From Bacillus sp. FJAT-27225 (GTDB lineage: Bacteria > Bacillota > Bacilli > Bacillales > Cytobacillaceae), in the NCBI RefSeq assembly GCF_001685025.1, contig NZ_MAYU01000012.1, forward strand, positions 310,001 to 374,000: DNA of 64,000 nucleotides. The letters are read 5' to 3'. The notes below the pieces were generated by a model. The model did not search any database, had not been told where the DNA came from, and worked only from the letters and a program-made list of their open reading frames with translations. Positions 26,635-34,070 of this stretch are shown here, in pieces; the stretch's first letter is position 1, and each line of letters starts with the position of its first letter. The translations under genes and the position numbers were made by a program.

Positions 26635-27279
26635 ATGTCGAATATAGCTAAAGAACAAACGATTTTCAATCACAAAGAAAACAAGATCAATACGGAAGAC
26701 AGGGTCGTAAAGGTTGTCGCGAAAATAGATGAACCATTGGTCGCAGTACTGGATAATGTATTGGATAGTGAAGAATGTGATGAGTTGATTCGATTGGCCA
26801 AGGATCGAATGAAGCGTTCCAAGGTTAGTGAGAATCATCTGGAAAATGAGATTCGGACAAGCAGTGGCATGTTTTTTGATAAGGCAGAAAACCAACTAGT
26901 CTCAAAGATTGAAAAAAGAGTTTCAGAGATTATGTGTATTCCGATCGAACATGGAGAGGAAATCCAAGTCCTTCATTATCTCCCTGGGCAAGAGTACAAA
27001 GCCCATTTTGATTATTTTTCATCCAAAAGCAGAGCAGCGGAAAACAACCGCATTAGCACACTTGTCATGTATTTGAACGATGTTGAGGAAGGCGGCGAAA
27101 CCGTGTTTCCGAAGTTGAACTTTTCCGTTACACCGAAAAAAGGAATGGCTGTTTACTTTGAATATTTCTATGAAGACCAGGCGTTGAACGAGCTGACACT
27201 TCATAGCGGAATGCCTGTCATCACCGGAGAAAAATGGGTCGCCACACAGTGGGTGAGGAGAAAAAAGTTAGATTTTTAA
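26635..27279 (+). CDS. prolyl 4-hydroxylase-type 2-oxoglutarate/Fe(II) dioxygenase
   Basis: 214 residues. The double-stranded beta-helix motif is complete: His124 and Asp126 in YKAHFDYF, His190 in LTLHSGMPV, and the 2-oxoglutarate-binding Lys200 in TGEKWVATQW. RTSSGMFF and LVMYLNDVEEGGETVFP are typical of the Bacillus P4H group, represented by the B. anthracis enzyme. It hydroxylates proline in a protein or peptide. Cytoplasmic; AGGGGTGATAAAA precedes the ATG. It has a terminator downstream and no obvious partner gene. Confidence 0.88.
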   Translation: MSNIAKEQTIFNHKENKINTEDRVVKVVAKIDEPLVAVLDNVLDSEECDELIRLAKDRMKRSKVSENHLENEIRTSSGMFFDKAENQLVSKIEKRVSEIMCIPIEHGEEIQVLHYLPGQEYKAHFDYFSSKSRAAENNRISTLVMYLNDVEEGGETVFPKLNFSVTPKKGMAVYFEYFYEDQALNELTLHSGMPVITGEKWVATQWVRRKKLDF

Positions 27280-27318
27280 TTAAGTAAAGAAATGGACTTG
27301 CCATAGAAAGAAAAATAT

Positions 27319-27366
27319 AGAAGGGCCGACTGCTGACATATGCTCCACCCAAGCAGCAGGCCTTTC
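27319..27366 (+). terminator. terminator-like hairpin
   Basis: AGGGCC and CTGCT pair with AGCAG and GGCCTTT across a large loop, 40 bp after the hydroxylase stop. Confidence 0.55.
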
Positions 27367-27481
27367 TAATTGTTTGTGTGATTAATTTCGAAACCTTAAT
27401 AGTTTTCCAGACAATGCTTTATTACCATTCTGAGAAGAGCTATAACTACTTTTCACTAGCCATGCCTCGAGATATTACTAG

Positions 27482-27709
27482 TTATACTGCGAATTTAAGT
27501 AGTAGGGCTTGAAGGTGTACTAGTCCCCTCTCCTGCACTTTATTACCATTCTTTAAAACATACTCCAACTCTTCCCTCTTTCGGTCGATGCTTTCGGTAC
27601 TGCCACTAACAAGAAGCATGTCACCGATTTTCAACAATTGTCCGGGCCAAACGGATCCCCAAAAACACTTGCTCCCATTATAAAGCAGGAAAGCTGAAAA
27701 GGTTTTCAC
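27482..27709 (-). pseudogene. possible TrkA-C/RCK_C-like fragment
   Basis: A 75-codon frame. Its centre, WPGQLLKIGDMLLVSGSTES, followed by an acidic helix, resembles the C-terminal end of RCK/TrkA_C ligand-binding domains that gate potassium channels and transporters. No ribosome binding site is convincing and no larger partner is in the window, so it may be the tail of a lost gene. It is divergent from the next gene with a 49-bp gap. Confidence 0.3.
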
Positions 27710-27758
27710 TTATGTTACAATGCAAATAAGGACTAATGGAAACGGAGGGGTATAAAGG

Positions 27759-28178
27759 GTGACAATGCTAACCTATTTTATCACTGCCATATTCTGTGGG
27801 GTTTCGGTAGTTGTTACTCTCTTTTTCAAAAATGAATTGGAGCGGATGTTAACTGAAGGAAAACCGGAATTCATCTTCCATATCTGCAATATCATAATCA
27901 TCATGATGGTCGCGTTCACATCGCAAGCGATGATCACCATTTATATCCTTGGCGAAGACTACCATTATATACAGCAAACGATCATCCTATTTTTCATCGT
28001 CCTTGCCCTCTACATCCCAGGGCATTTCGCCTTTGAAAAATACAAATTTATCTATAGAAAATATGAATCAGCAGACGACGGCAAAGTCCTTATCCTCAAC
28101 GAAAAATACCTGAAAAAGAAAAAAAGATTCCAGAAGCTCAAACATTATAATGCCTGGGCTGAAGAAGAAAACAAATAG
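27759..28178 (+). CDS. small integral membrane protein, unknown function
   Basis: 139 residues: three hydrophobic segments (MLTYFITAIFCGVSVVVTL, HICNIIIIMMVAFTSQAMIT, TIILFFIVLALYIPGHF) and a basic cytoplasmic tail rich in Lys (KYLKKKKRFQKLKHYN). GTG at 27759 has GGAGGGG eight bases upstream; ATG two codons later is an alternative. A GGGACGGTTCT hairpin begins exactly at its stop codon. No family recognised. Confidence 0.6.
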   Translation: MTMLTYFITAIFCGVSVVVTLFFKNELERMLTEGKPEFIFHICNIIIIMMVAFTSQAMITIYILGEDYHYIQQTIILFFIVLALYIPGHFAFEKYKFIYRKYESADDGKVLILNEKYLKKKKRFQKLKHYNAWAEEENK

Positions 28179-28220
28179 GGACGGTTCTCGTTTGCCGGAT
28201 ATGGCAACCGAGACCGTCCC
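28178..28220. repeat. GGGACGGTTCT hairpin repeat at a stop codon
   Basis: AGGGACGGTTCTCGTTTGCC pairs with GGCAACCGAGACCGTCCC. It abuts the TAG of the upstream gene, lies between convergent genes and is followed by TTTC. Confidence 0.8.
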
Positions 28221-28264
28221 TTTCTGTAGAGATTTAACTATTTTATGCACCATTCCATGACCCT

Positions 28265-28717
28265 TTATGCTTTGTACCAATCTCTTTTAGAATATGCACT
28301 GGGCCGATAATATCTTTTCCTTATAAGCAAAAGAATGTCCCATTTCCAATGGATGAAAACACAAATAGGTATTAGAGAGAAACATAAACCTTGATAAATG
28401 CGGTGACCAAAAGATTCTCGTATAGTATCTCCAAAATAAACATCAAGAGGAAGAACCATTAGAAAAAATAGGACCATCATGTGCAATCCAGAAACAAAAT
28501 ATACCCCAAACCACGTAATCTCATATTTAGCAATCCATTTCATTAAAAAGAAATAAGAAAACGCAAAAATAACTACCCCAACTAAAACAACAATGTGTCC
28601 TGCCAAGGTTTCACCCTCTTTAAGTCCTTCAAAAAAAGTGCCATATGAACCAGTCAATCCAATAGAGATGATTGGTAATAAACAATACTGAATTAATTTC
28701 ACAATATGTACGACCAT
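28265..28717 (-). CDS. integral membrane protein, unknown function
   Basis: 150 residues with four hydrophobic segments (QYCLLPIISIGL, IVVLVGVVIFAFSYFFLM, GLHMMVLFFLMVLPL, FSLIPICVFIHW) and a basic C-terminus. ATG at 28715-28717 has AGGGGGACGAAG upstream; the frame extends 16 codons further but without signals. Family not recognised. Confidence 0.55.
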   Translation of the reverse strand: MVVHIVKLIQYCLLPIISIGLTGSYGTFFEGLKEGETLAGHIVVLVGVVIFAFSYFFLMKWIAKYEITWFGVYFVSGLHMMVLFFLMVLPLDVYFGDTIRESFGHRIYQGLCFSLIPICVFIHWKWDILLLIRKRYYRPSAYSKRDWYKA

Positions 28718-28903
28718 CTTCGTCCCCCTTTTGTTACATAATCGTTTTAACATAGTTTCCAACAACTGTCAAAATATTCAAAATGCCGGAGAGGGACGTA
28801 AAGAAGCTATTCACATGATCTTCGAAAAAACTTGGAGACCAATTTTGGCTCCAAGCTCCTGTTATTGAAGATGTTCACAAACATAACCTCAGCATAATAC
28901 ATG

Positions 28904-29292
28904 TTAAGATTCAACCATACAAATCATCAGCAAATTGCCATCAGGATCCCTGATTACAAAATAAAAATCATCCTGAATCTCAGTAACCAGTTCCACGTTA
29001 TTATCCTTCATAAACGTATAAGAAGCTTGGATATCATCTGTTAAAAACTGAATGGCTGGAACCTGGTAAGTTGAAATATCGCCACTTTTATTTCTCCACC
29101 TTGGCATTGTATCTAAAATCAATCCGGCTGTTCCTTCCATGGGTGCCACAAAAATATGGCCGAAATATTCTTGTCCTCCTTCCAGCCCAAATATTCTAGT
29201 GTACCATTCTTTTGCCTTTCAAGGTCACGAACCGGAATAAACACACTGCCGATTCGATTTTTGACAGGTGTTTTTTGGACAGACTTAGACAT
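28904..29292 (-). pseudogene. VOC-family protein with a single-base frameshift
   Basis: The frame from ATG 29292 reads KNRIGSVFIPVRDLER, a normal VOC N-terminus, then loses frame near 29217-29220. Shifting by one base recovers AKEWYTRIFGLEGGQEYFGH, then APMEGTAGLIL and the C-terminal DPDGNLLMICMVES to the stop at 28904. Restoring one base gives a complete protein of about 129 residues. It may be a true pseudogene or a sequencing error. A second VOC gene lies 2.6 kb away. Confidence 0.7.
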
Positions 29293-29435
29293 GAAAATTC
29301 CCCCTTATAAATACCAAATCGGTTGGTTGCCAACCAACATAAGAATGGTACCTGTTAACAGATTAAACTTTATTAGAAAAGCTTGAAAACCGGTATGCCT
29401 CCAAGTTCTCTACTTTATCGAAGAAGCATCTTACC

Positions 29436-29839
29436 CTAATTTACTGGTTCTTCTATTTCTCTTATAATCATCCATTTCCCATTCATCAATCGCCAATTTT
29501 CAATGGTAAATAAACGTGCTACTACTTTCTCATCTTTTACGATTAGTTGTTCATAGAACACTGCAGCATTATCATTACTCCTCAATCGAATGACTCGGTT
29601 TTCAAACTTCTTAGTTGCGCCTAAGAAATGCCTCACCGATTGTTCCATGCCATTTATAGCTTCTTGTTTGGTGAAAAAAATCGGTTTTTCATTTCCATGA
29701 TTGAAAAAGGCTACATAATAATCCTCTGTCATTCTTTCTACAGAGGATGTGTCCCCTGACTCATTGCAAAGTTCCAATCACGAATAAAATCATCATGCAT
29801 TTTGGTGAATTCTGTTAAGCAATTTTGTAGTTCAAGCAT
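29436..29839 (-). pseudogene. SnoaL/NTF2-like protein with a single-base frameshift
   Basis: ATG at 29837-29839 follows GGGAGG and opens with MLELQNCLTEFTKMHDDF, then IRDWNFAMSQG. The frame breaks at a GGGG run near 29755-29760, and the next frame continues DTSSVERMTEDYYVAFF to VIRLRSNDNAAVFYEQL and the stop at 29436. One additional G would join the halves into about 134 residues with an NTF2-like (SnoaL) pattern. Being at a homopolymer, it may be a sequencing error. Confidence 0.6.
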
Positions 29840-29970
29840 ATGGTACCTCCCTTTATAAGTTTGCTCGTTTCCAACTGTGCTGTCTGTTTAATAAGAAATT
29901 CACCAAAAAAGCAGTAAATCCTTTATATCTTAAGTTTTTTCAAAGAATACGAGTTAAAGAGAACACCATC

Positions 29971-29988
29971 ATTACTTTCAAAAGTAAT
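29971..29988. promoter_or_regulatory. palindrome upstream of the HTH/F1-beta-like gene
   Basis: ATTACTTT-CA-AAAGTAAT, perfect 8-bp arms, about 30 bp upstream of the -35. A candidate operator. Confidence 0.45.
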
Positions 29989-30014
29989 AAAAATTAATTT
30001 CAACGTAATTATTG

Positions 30015-30030
30015 TTGCGTTTCAACGCAA
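30015..30030. promoter_or_regulatory. palindromic operator overlapping the -35
   Basis: TTGCGTT-TC-AACGCAA is a perfect inverted repeat. A related half-site TTTCAACGTAA (29999-30009) lies 16 bp upstream of the second TTTCAACGCAA, making a tandem pair. It covers the -35 hexamer, the natural position for autorepression by the HTH protein encoded just downstream. Confidence 0.6.
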
Positions 30031-30043
30031 TCTAATTTACTAT
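30015..30043 (+). promoter_or_regulatory. promoter of the HTH/F1-beta-like gene
   Basis: TTGCGT at 30015-30020, exactly 17 bp, TACTAT at 30038-30043. Transcription would begin about 15 bp before the start codon. Confidence 0.5.
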
Positions 30044-30065
30044 ATAAAGTAAAGGAGGGTAGTTT

Positions 30066-31124
30066 ATGGAAAAGTTGGATGACTTAAGATTGAATGTCAG
30101 TTTATTGCGCAGGAAGGTACCGAATCTAACAAGTGCCGCCCGGCAAGTCGGCTTACGGCCGGCTACCGTTTCTAACCTGTGCACAGGAAAAATACCGGTT
30201 GGAAGAGCTGAGGTTCGAACGTTGGTTGCACTCGCATCATTGGCAGACTGCAGTTTGGATGATCTGATTATCAGAGGGGAGAAAATTGATATGATCGAAA
30301 CCAAAATTAAAACGTTGGATTTATTTGCTCCTTTAGCAAAAGGAGGCACTGTAGGTTTGGTTGCACGACCTGGTATGGGGCAGCTCGTGGTATTAGCGGA
30401 ATTACTTTACCGTTTGAAAAATGAAGGATTTAAAACAATCCTGTTAATGCCTGAAGGTGAACACCAGGGAGTAGATGAACTCACTGACAATGTAGAAATC
30501 ATCACGAACACAATCGAAGACACGTATGAGACCATTGCAAATATCGGTACGGACAAAGAGATTATGTTCGTGGCGGACAGAACCCATGTGATAACAGGTG
30601 GCATCCAACAACTTCAGGAGAAGCTGCAAGGGATTGGAATCCATTTTGTTACAACTTTCCTGCTTGATTTGTCAGGCGAGGTTGTTGATGAAGATTTGCC
30701 TTATGGACCACTTGAAACGTTATGGCAATTCGATGCAGATCTTGCTGCACGGCACCGCTTTCCAGCCGTTAATCCTCTAAGTTCAACATCCTCTGTACTC
30801 GAAGGAGCACATCTCGATCAGGAACACTTCACCATTCAACAAAAAGCATTAAAACTTCTGCGCCGCTACCGGGAACTCCGCTCATTAGTGAATGTTAGCG
30901 GAATTGGGCGGATTCCGGCATCCGAATTACAAACCTATCAAAGAGGCGAACGGCTTGAAGCCTATTTAACCCAGCCGTTTTATGTTGCCGAACCCTTCAC
31001 CAAAAAACCGGGCCTATCTGTAAGCCTTCAAGAAACCTTGAATGATGTAAAAGAAATTATGAACGGAGCAGCAGATTCCAAAGATGTAGGCGAGCTGGAG
31101 TTTATTGGGGCGTTACAACCCTAG
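30066..31124 (+). CDS. HTH domain fused to an F1-ATPase beta-like (pseudo-ATPase) domain
   Basis: 352 residues. Residues 1-72 form a Cro/C1-like HTH (LTSAARQVGLRPATVSNLC). From residue 78 the protein follows the F1-ATPase beta subunit: IETKIKTLDLFAPLAKGG matches the run before the beta P-loop, VNPLSSTSSVLE the DPLDSTSR motif, and the end (YRELRSLVNVSGIG, TQPFYVAEPFTKKPG) the beta C-terminal region. The P-loop is changed from GGAGVGKT to ARPGMGQL, losing the Lys and Thr needed for phosphate and magnesium, and the stretch between is shortened, so ATPase activity is unlikely. Perhaps a nucleotide- or energy-sensing repressor. GGAGGG precedes the ATG; palindromes lie upstream. Confidence 0.75.
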   Translation: MEKLDDLRLNVSLLRRKVPNLTSAARQVGLRPATVSNLCTGKIPVGRAEVRTLVALASLADCSLDDLIIRGEKIDMIETKIKTLDLFAPLAKGGTVGLVARPGMGQLVVLAELLYRLKNEGFKTILLMPEGEHQGVDELTDNVEIITNTIEDTYETIANIGTDKEIMFVADRTHVITGGIQQLQEKLQGIGIHFVTTFLLDLSGEVVDEDLPYGPLETLWQFDADLAARHRFPAVNPLSSTSSVLEGAHLDQEHFTIQQKALKLLRRYRELRSLVNVSGIGRIPASELQTYQRGERLEAYLTQPFYVAEPFTKKPGLSVSLQETLNDVKEIMNGAADSKDVGELEFIGALQP

Positions 31125-31130
31125 TATTCA

Positions 31131-31152
31131 GAAAGAGGGTTCTCTTTTGTTT
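31131..31152 (+). terminator. short terminator
   Basis: AAAGAG-GGTT-CTCTTT followed by TGTTT, just after the HTH/F1-beta-like gene. Confidence 0.45.
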
Positions 31153-31694
31153 AAGAATAAATCGACTCCGAGTTGAAAGTACTCCCGAATTGGTACGGTT
31201 CTGAAAGGGAACCACAGCAAGCATTTTTATATTTGGCATTTCGATCAGGTATTGGGAAAATTTCTTATACAACTTTGACACAAAATAAGCTGGGAACCAA
31301 TATAAATCTCCTCCCCTTTAGGTATCTGATTACTTGAAGGGGAGTATTCTCAAATATCCTTCTCTTGCGCTCTAAAGACTTCAGGTTTGAATTGAACCCC
31401 CTCAAGCCTCGTCAAGACAATCCCATTGCTATCTTTCTCCAATCCAAAAACTCCTTTTATATCGTTTCTTCTATTAACACCTGTTGCCTTCAGGTAATAA
31501 ATCCTCATATTAACTTAAAGGAATATTCCACCCTCATATCCTACATTTCCATATTTATAAAAATATTCATTTTGCAAATAATTTCCTCATTAAAAGTGTT
31601 AACCACAGTTCACGAGAAAAAATCATTTGGAAAGTAATTACTTTCCATATAAGGAATATATTTAAAATAAACTACATAGGGGGTGCGTTTAATA
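31153..31694. other. non-coding gap
   Basis: About 540 bp. A hairpin-like CTCCCCTT...AAGGGGAG lies at about 31310-31345. An open frame at 31365-31637 (90 codons) lacks a ribosome binding site and reads as low-complexity hydrophobic sequence, so it is not called as a gene. The last 60 bp are very AT-rich and should contain the promoter of the next gene. Confidence 0.4.
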
Positions 31695-32174
31695 ATGAAT
31701 TGTTATAATCATCAGGATATTCCCGGTTCGGCCGCATGTAATGATTGTGGAAGAGTTCTATGCGGTCCCTGTTCCGACCGATTTTCGCCGATATTGTGTG
31801 AGGGATGTTTTACAGAAAACTTACGTAATGAACGTAAAGGATTAATAAAAAGTTTAATAGGATCCGGCATTATGTTAATCATTGGATTATTTATAAGTAT
31901 TATGGATTCTGCTCCGGGTGTGAACATTTTGCTTGTTTATTGGTTTGCAGCTATTCCTTTTGGTTGGCAATTAATAAATAAGATATTATCAGGATGGGTC
32001 TTGTTCATGGGTATTAGAGGCTGGTTAATATATCCTTTTATTAAGTTTCTTATCTCCTGGTTTATTGGTGGATTTGTGGCTCCTTTCTATTTATTTGTAA
32101 TGTTAAAACGCCTAATTCAAATCAATAAGGATACGTTACTTGTAAAAGAACAATCAAGTGCCATGGAGGCTTAA
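31695..32174 (+). CDS. zinc-finger (B-box-like) membrane protein
   Basis: 159 residues. The N-terminus MNCYNHQDIPGSAACNDCGR with CGPCSDRFSPILCEGC is a Cys/His-rich treble-clef zinc module (C..H..C..C, CxxC, CxxC) like those at the start of many small Bacillus membrane proteins. Three hydrophobic segments follow (SGIMLIIGLFISI, ILLVYWFAAIPFGW, FLISWFIGGFVAPFYLFVML). ATG at 31695 suits GGGGGTG at 31679; a GTG at 31683 overlaps that site. Function unknown. Confidence 0.65.
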   Translation: MNCYNHQDIPGSAACNDCGRVLCGPCSDRFSPILCEGCFTENLRNERKGLIKSLIGSGIMLIIGLFISIMDSAPGVNILLVYWFAAIPFGWQLINKILSGWVLFMGIRGWLIYPFIKFLISWFIGGFVAPFYLFVMLKRLIQINKDTLLVKEQSSAMEA

Positions 32175-32731
32175 CAATAGGAACCAAAAGCCATCAATTA
32201 ACTGTCTCTTGTTTTATAAGAATAAGGGAATATTTTTAGATTCACTTATGGTTAATTCCACATCACTTATGTCCGTTAGATTTAACAAGCAATACTTTTC
32301 TTCTTTTTTATTTTTTCTTTTTAAAATGGGATGGATGGAATATAGGGTCGCAAATAGAGACGGTTCTCCTCTCCGATTGGGCTAATGAGAACCGTCCCCC
32401 TTTGTCTATTTATCCTGAAGTATTTTTCCTTTTTCAAGTATTGGGTGTCCGTTCGAGTAAGTATCCATTCTTCCATAAATTCACCGTAAACCTGGCTTCA
32501 CCAGGTCTATTTGTGTTTCATTAGAGGTCCCGTTTCTTCTTTTCCATCCGAAAATAACCCCCTAACTCATTATTCTTTTAAAAATCCCAAAATAATTACC
32601 TCCTTTATAGTGTACCTACAAGTATCCACAGACCAATTGTACCTTTTGTATCCCCTTTTTTACCGTTATCTATTTCCACTCATCTTACATTCCGGTGTGG
32701 TGTACTTTTTTGCATTCTGCAATTAACTAGT
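32175..32731. other. long AT-rich non-coding gap
   Basis: Contains a GGGACGGTTCT-type hairpin at 32355-32399 and a small GCTTCACCAGGT-type hairpin near 32490-32506. No frame with coding character or a ribosome binding site was found. Confidence 0.4.
32355..32399. repeat. GGGACGGTTCT hairpin repeat, diverged
   Basis: AGAGACGGTTCTCCTCTCC with right arm GAGAACCGTCCCCC. The arms match the family at the outer 12 bases. Confidence 0.65.
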
Positions 32732-32839
32732 ATTTGGTGGATGGATTATTTCGAGGTCCGATAGACGATAAACTTCCAAGAAACTGCATTTGGTGGATTA
32801 ATTAGGGTTCAGGGATACGAGAAATTTCCACCAAACGGC
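32732..32839. repeat. two degenerate units related to the 52-bp arrays
   Basis: TTTGGTGGAT occurs at 32733 and 32789 (56 bp apart). The second unit is 52 bp and runs from ATTTGGTGGATTAAT to TTTCCACCAAACGGC, so its ends are inverted repeats (TTTGGTGG/CCACCAAA). GTGGATTAAT is identical to the start of the units at 58.55 kb. Confidence 0.55.
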
Positions 32840-32858
32840 AATATCTATATTGACCCCC

Positions 32859-32909
32859 TATATCATTAAGTGATATATTTCATTTAACGATATATCATTT
32901 AATGATATA
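32859..32909. promoter_or_regulatory. tandem PadR operators
   Basis: Two palindromes, TATATCATTAAGTGATATA (32859-32877) and TATATCATTTAATGATATA (32891-32909), with a weaker copy between. TTGACC at 32850-32855 and TATATT at 32874-32879 give an 18-bp-spaced promoter that the first palindrome covers. This fits autorepression by the PadR protein. Confidence 0.65.
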
Positions 32910-32922
32910 AAGAGGTGATGAT

Positions 32923-33261
32923 ATGGCTCGGAATGATACCCTGGAAACTGGTGAACTAACAGATACTTCTTTTTATATCCTGCTCTCACTGGTGGAAGCC
33001 AGGCATGGATATTTAATTATGAAAAACATCGAAGAACTGACAAACAATGAATTTACGATTGGTCCAGCCTCCATGTACACAACCATAAAAAAGCTGCTGT
33101 CAGCAGGTATGATTGAGCAACTGGGGGAGGAAGTTGACAAACGCAAGACCTACATCGCAACCGAAAAGGGTTTGGAATTACTGAATAAAAATATTACCCG
33201 CCGTGAAATGATGATTGAGCACGCCAAAAAGATTCTTTTAAAGAAGGAGGCTTCAACATAA
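32923..33261 (+). CDS. PadR-family transcriptional repressor
   Basis: 112 residues, a minimal PadR winged helix: LTDTSFYILLSLVEARHGYLIMKNIEE, then GPASMYTTIKKLLSAGMIEQ and RKTYIATEKGLELL with a short C-terminal helix for dimerisation. AGAGGTGATG precedes the ATG. Its stop overlaps the start of the DUF2812 gene (TAATG), the usual PadR-DUF2812 operon in Firmicutes, in which the membrane partner is controlled by the repressor. Operator palindromes are directly upstream. The inducer is unknown. Confidence 0.88.
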   Translation: MARNDTLETGELTDTSFYILLSLVEARHGYLIMKNIEELTNNEFTIGPASMYTTIKKLLSAGMIEQLGEEVDKRKTYIATEKGLELLNKNITRREMMIEHAKKILLKKEAST

Positions 33262-33818
33262 TGGCTAAGACGAAGTATGTCGCGAGTGGTGGCTTGGCTT
33301 TTGAGGAAGAGAAGGATATGGAAAAACTCGAGAACCTGGCACGAAAAGGATGGACTTTTGATAAGTTCTATTTTTTAGGATATAAGTTGAAAAAGTCGTC
33401 TCCCCAAGATCTTCAATATGCAATTGACTATCGGAAAGAAGCTGACCAGGATTACTTCGCTTATTTTGCGGAAGCGGGCTGGAGGCATGAAGGGAGCTCA
33501 GGTGACTATATTCATTTGTTCAGCGCACCGAAAGGGACAGCTCCCATTTATACAGATAAACCTTCAATCCTTGAAAAGTATGAAAATGAAAAAAGTTCAA
33601 TGGGTAAAGCTGCATTGATCACTCTCCTCATCAATATCTGCATTGCGGCTGTCTATTCTTTTGTCATAACCCTAGACTTTTTCCATACCTATGAATCTAC
33701 GATAAAAATAGTATTTGCGATTGTGCAACTACTTGCAGTGATCTGCTTAGTATTTACCGGACTCCCTTATCTTGGGTATGTGTACAGAGTCAAGAAATGG
33801 AGAAATTCGGGGTTATAG
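33261..33818 (+). CDS. DUF2812 membrane protein
   Basis: 185 residues. The N-terminal cytoplasmic domain (SGGLAFEEEKDMEKLENLARKG, YFLGYKLKK, YFAYFAEAGWRHEG, IHLFSAPKGTAPIYTD) is the DUF2812 pattern. Two membrane helices follow (ALITLLINICIAAVYSFVI, IVFAIVQLLAVICLVF). It is translated by coupling with the overlapping padR gene. Biochemical role unknown; such pairs respond to envelope-active compounds in some relatives. Confidence 0.82.
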   Translation: MAKTKYVASGGLAFEEEKDMEKLENLARKGWTFDKFYFLGYKLKKSSPQDLQYAIDYRKEADQDYFAYFAEAGWRHEGSSGDYIHLFSAPKGTAPIYTDKPSILEKYENEKSSMGKAALITLLINICIAAVYSFVITLDFFHTYESTIKIVFAIVQLLAVICLVFTGLPYLGYVYRVKKWRNSGL

Positions 33819-33854
33819 GGGAATCGCCAATGAGCGAGATGGACGAATAGTGAT

Positions 33855-33969
33855 GTGCTCATAAAAATGAGGAATGTACTCATACAATTCAAAAACGTGC
33901 TCATAAATTTGAAAAACGTGCTCATAAATACACGAAATGTACTCCTGAAAATGGAAAATGTGCTCATAG
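33855..33969. repeat. 21-bp tandem repeat, five units plus a partial
   Basis: Units start at 33855, 33876, 33897, 33918, 33939 and 33960 with core GTGCTCATAAA. Because 21 is a multiple of three, the plus frame would encode VLI-x-x-(K/R)-N heptads (VLIQFKN, VLINLKN, VLINTRN), continuous with the downstream gene frame. No start codon with a ribosome binding site precedes it, so it is treated as an intergenic repeat. Confidence 0.75.
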
Positions 33970-34070
33970 GCAAGAACTTTTATACCGGAGTTCGTTTCAA
34001 CTCTCCCATATTTCAAAGAAAATTACTTAACGGAACACCCCACTACTATTCCTACAATTCGGAGGGGAAA

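Noticed and set aside
27482-27709. Functional stand-alone potassium-channel regulator
   Set aside because: Only a piece of an RCK_C-like domain, with no NAD-binding half or membrane partner; listed as a fragment instead.
31365-31637. 90-codon open frame
   Set aside because: No ribosome binding site; AT-rich hydrophobic sequence looks like chance.
32158-32385. 75-codon open frame overlapping the end of the zinc-finger membrane gene
   Set aside because: Contains part of a hairpin repeat and no ribosome binding site.
33855-34070. N-terminal extension of the cupin-Nudix protein encoded by the 21-bp repeats
   Set aside because: The strong GGAGGGG at 34061 marks a later start and no upstream start has a ribosome binding site; kept only as a finding.
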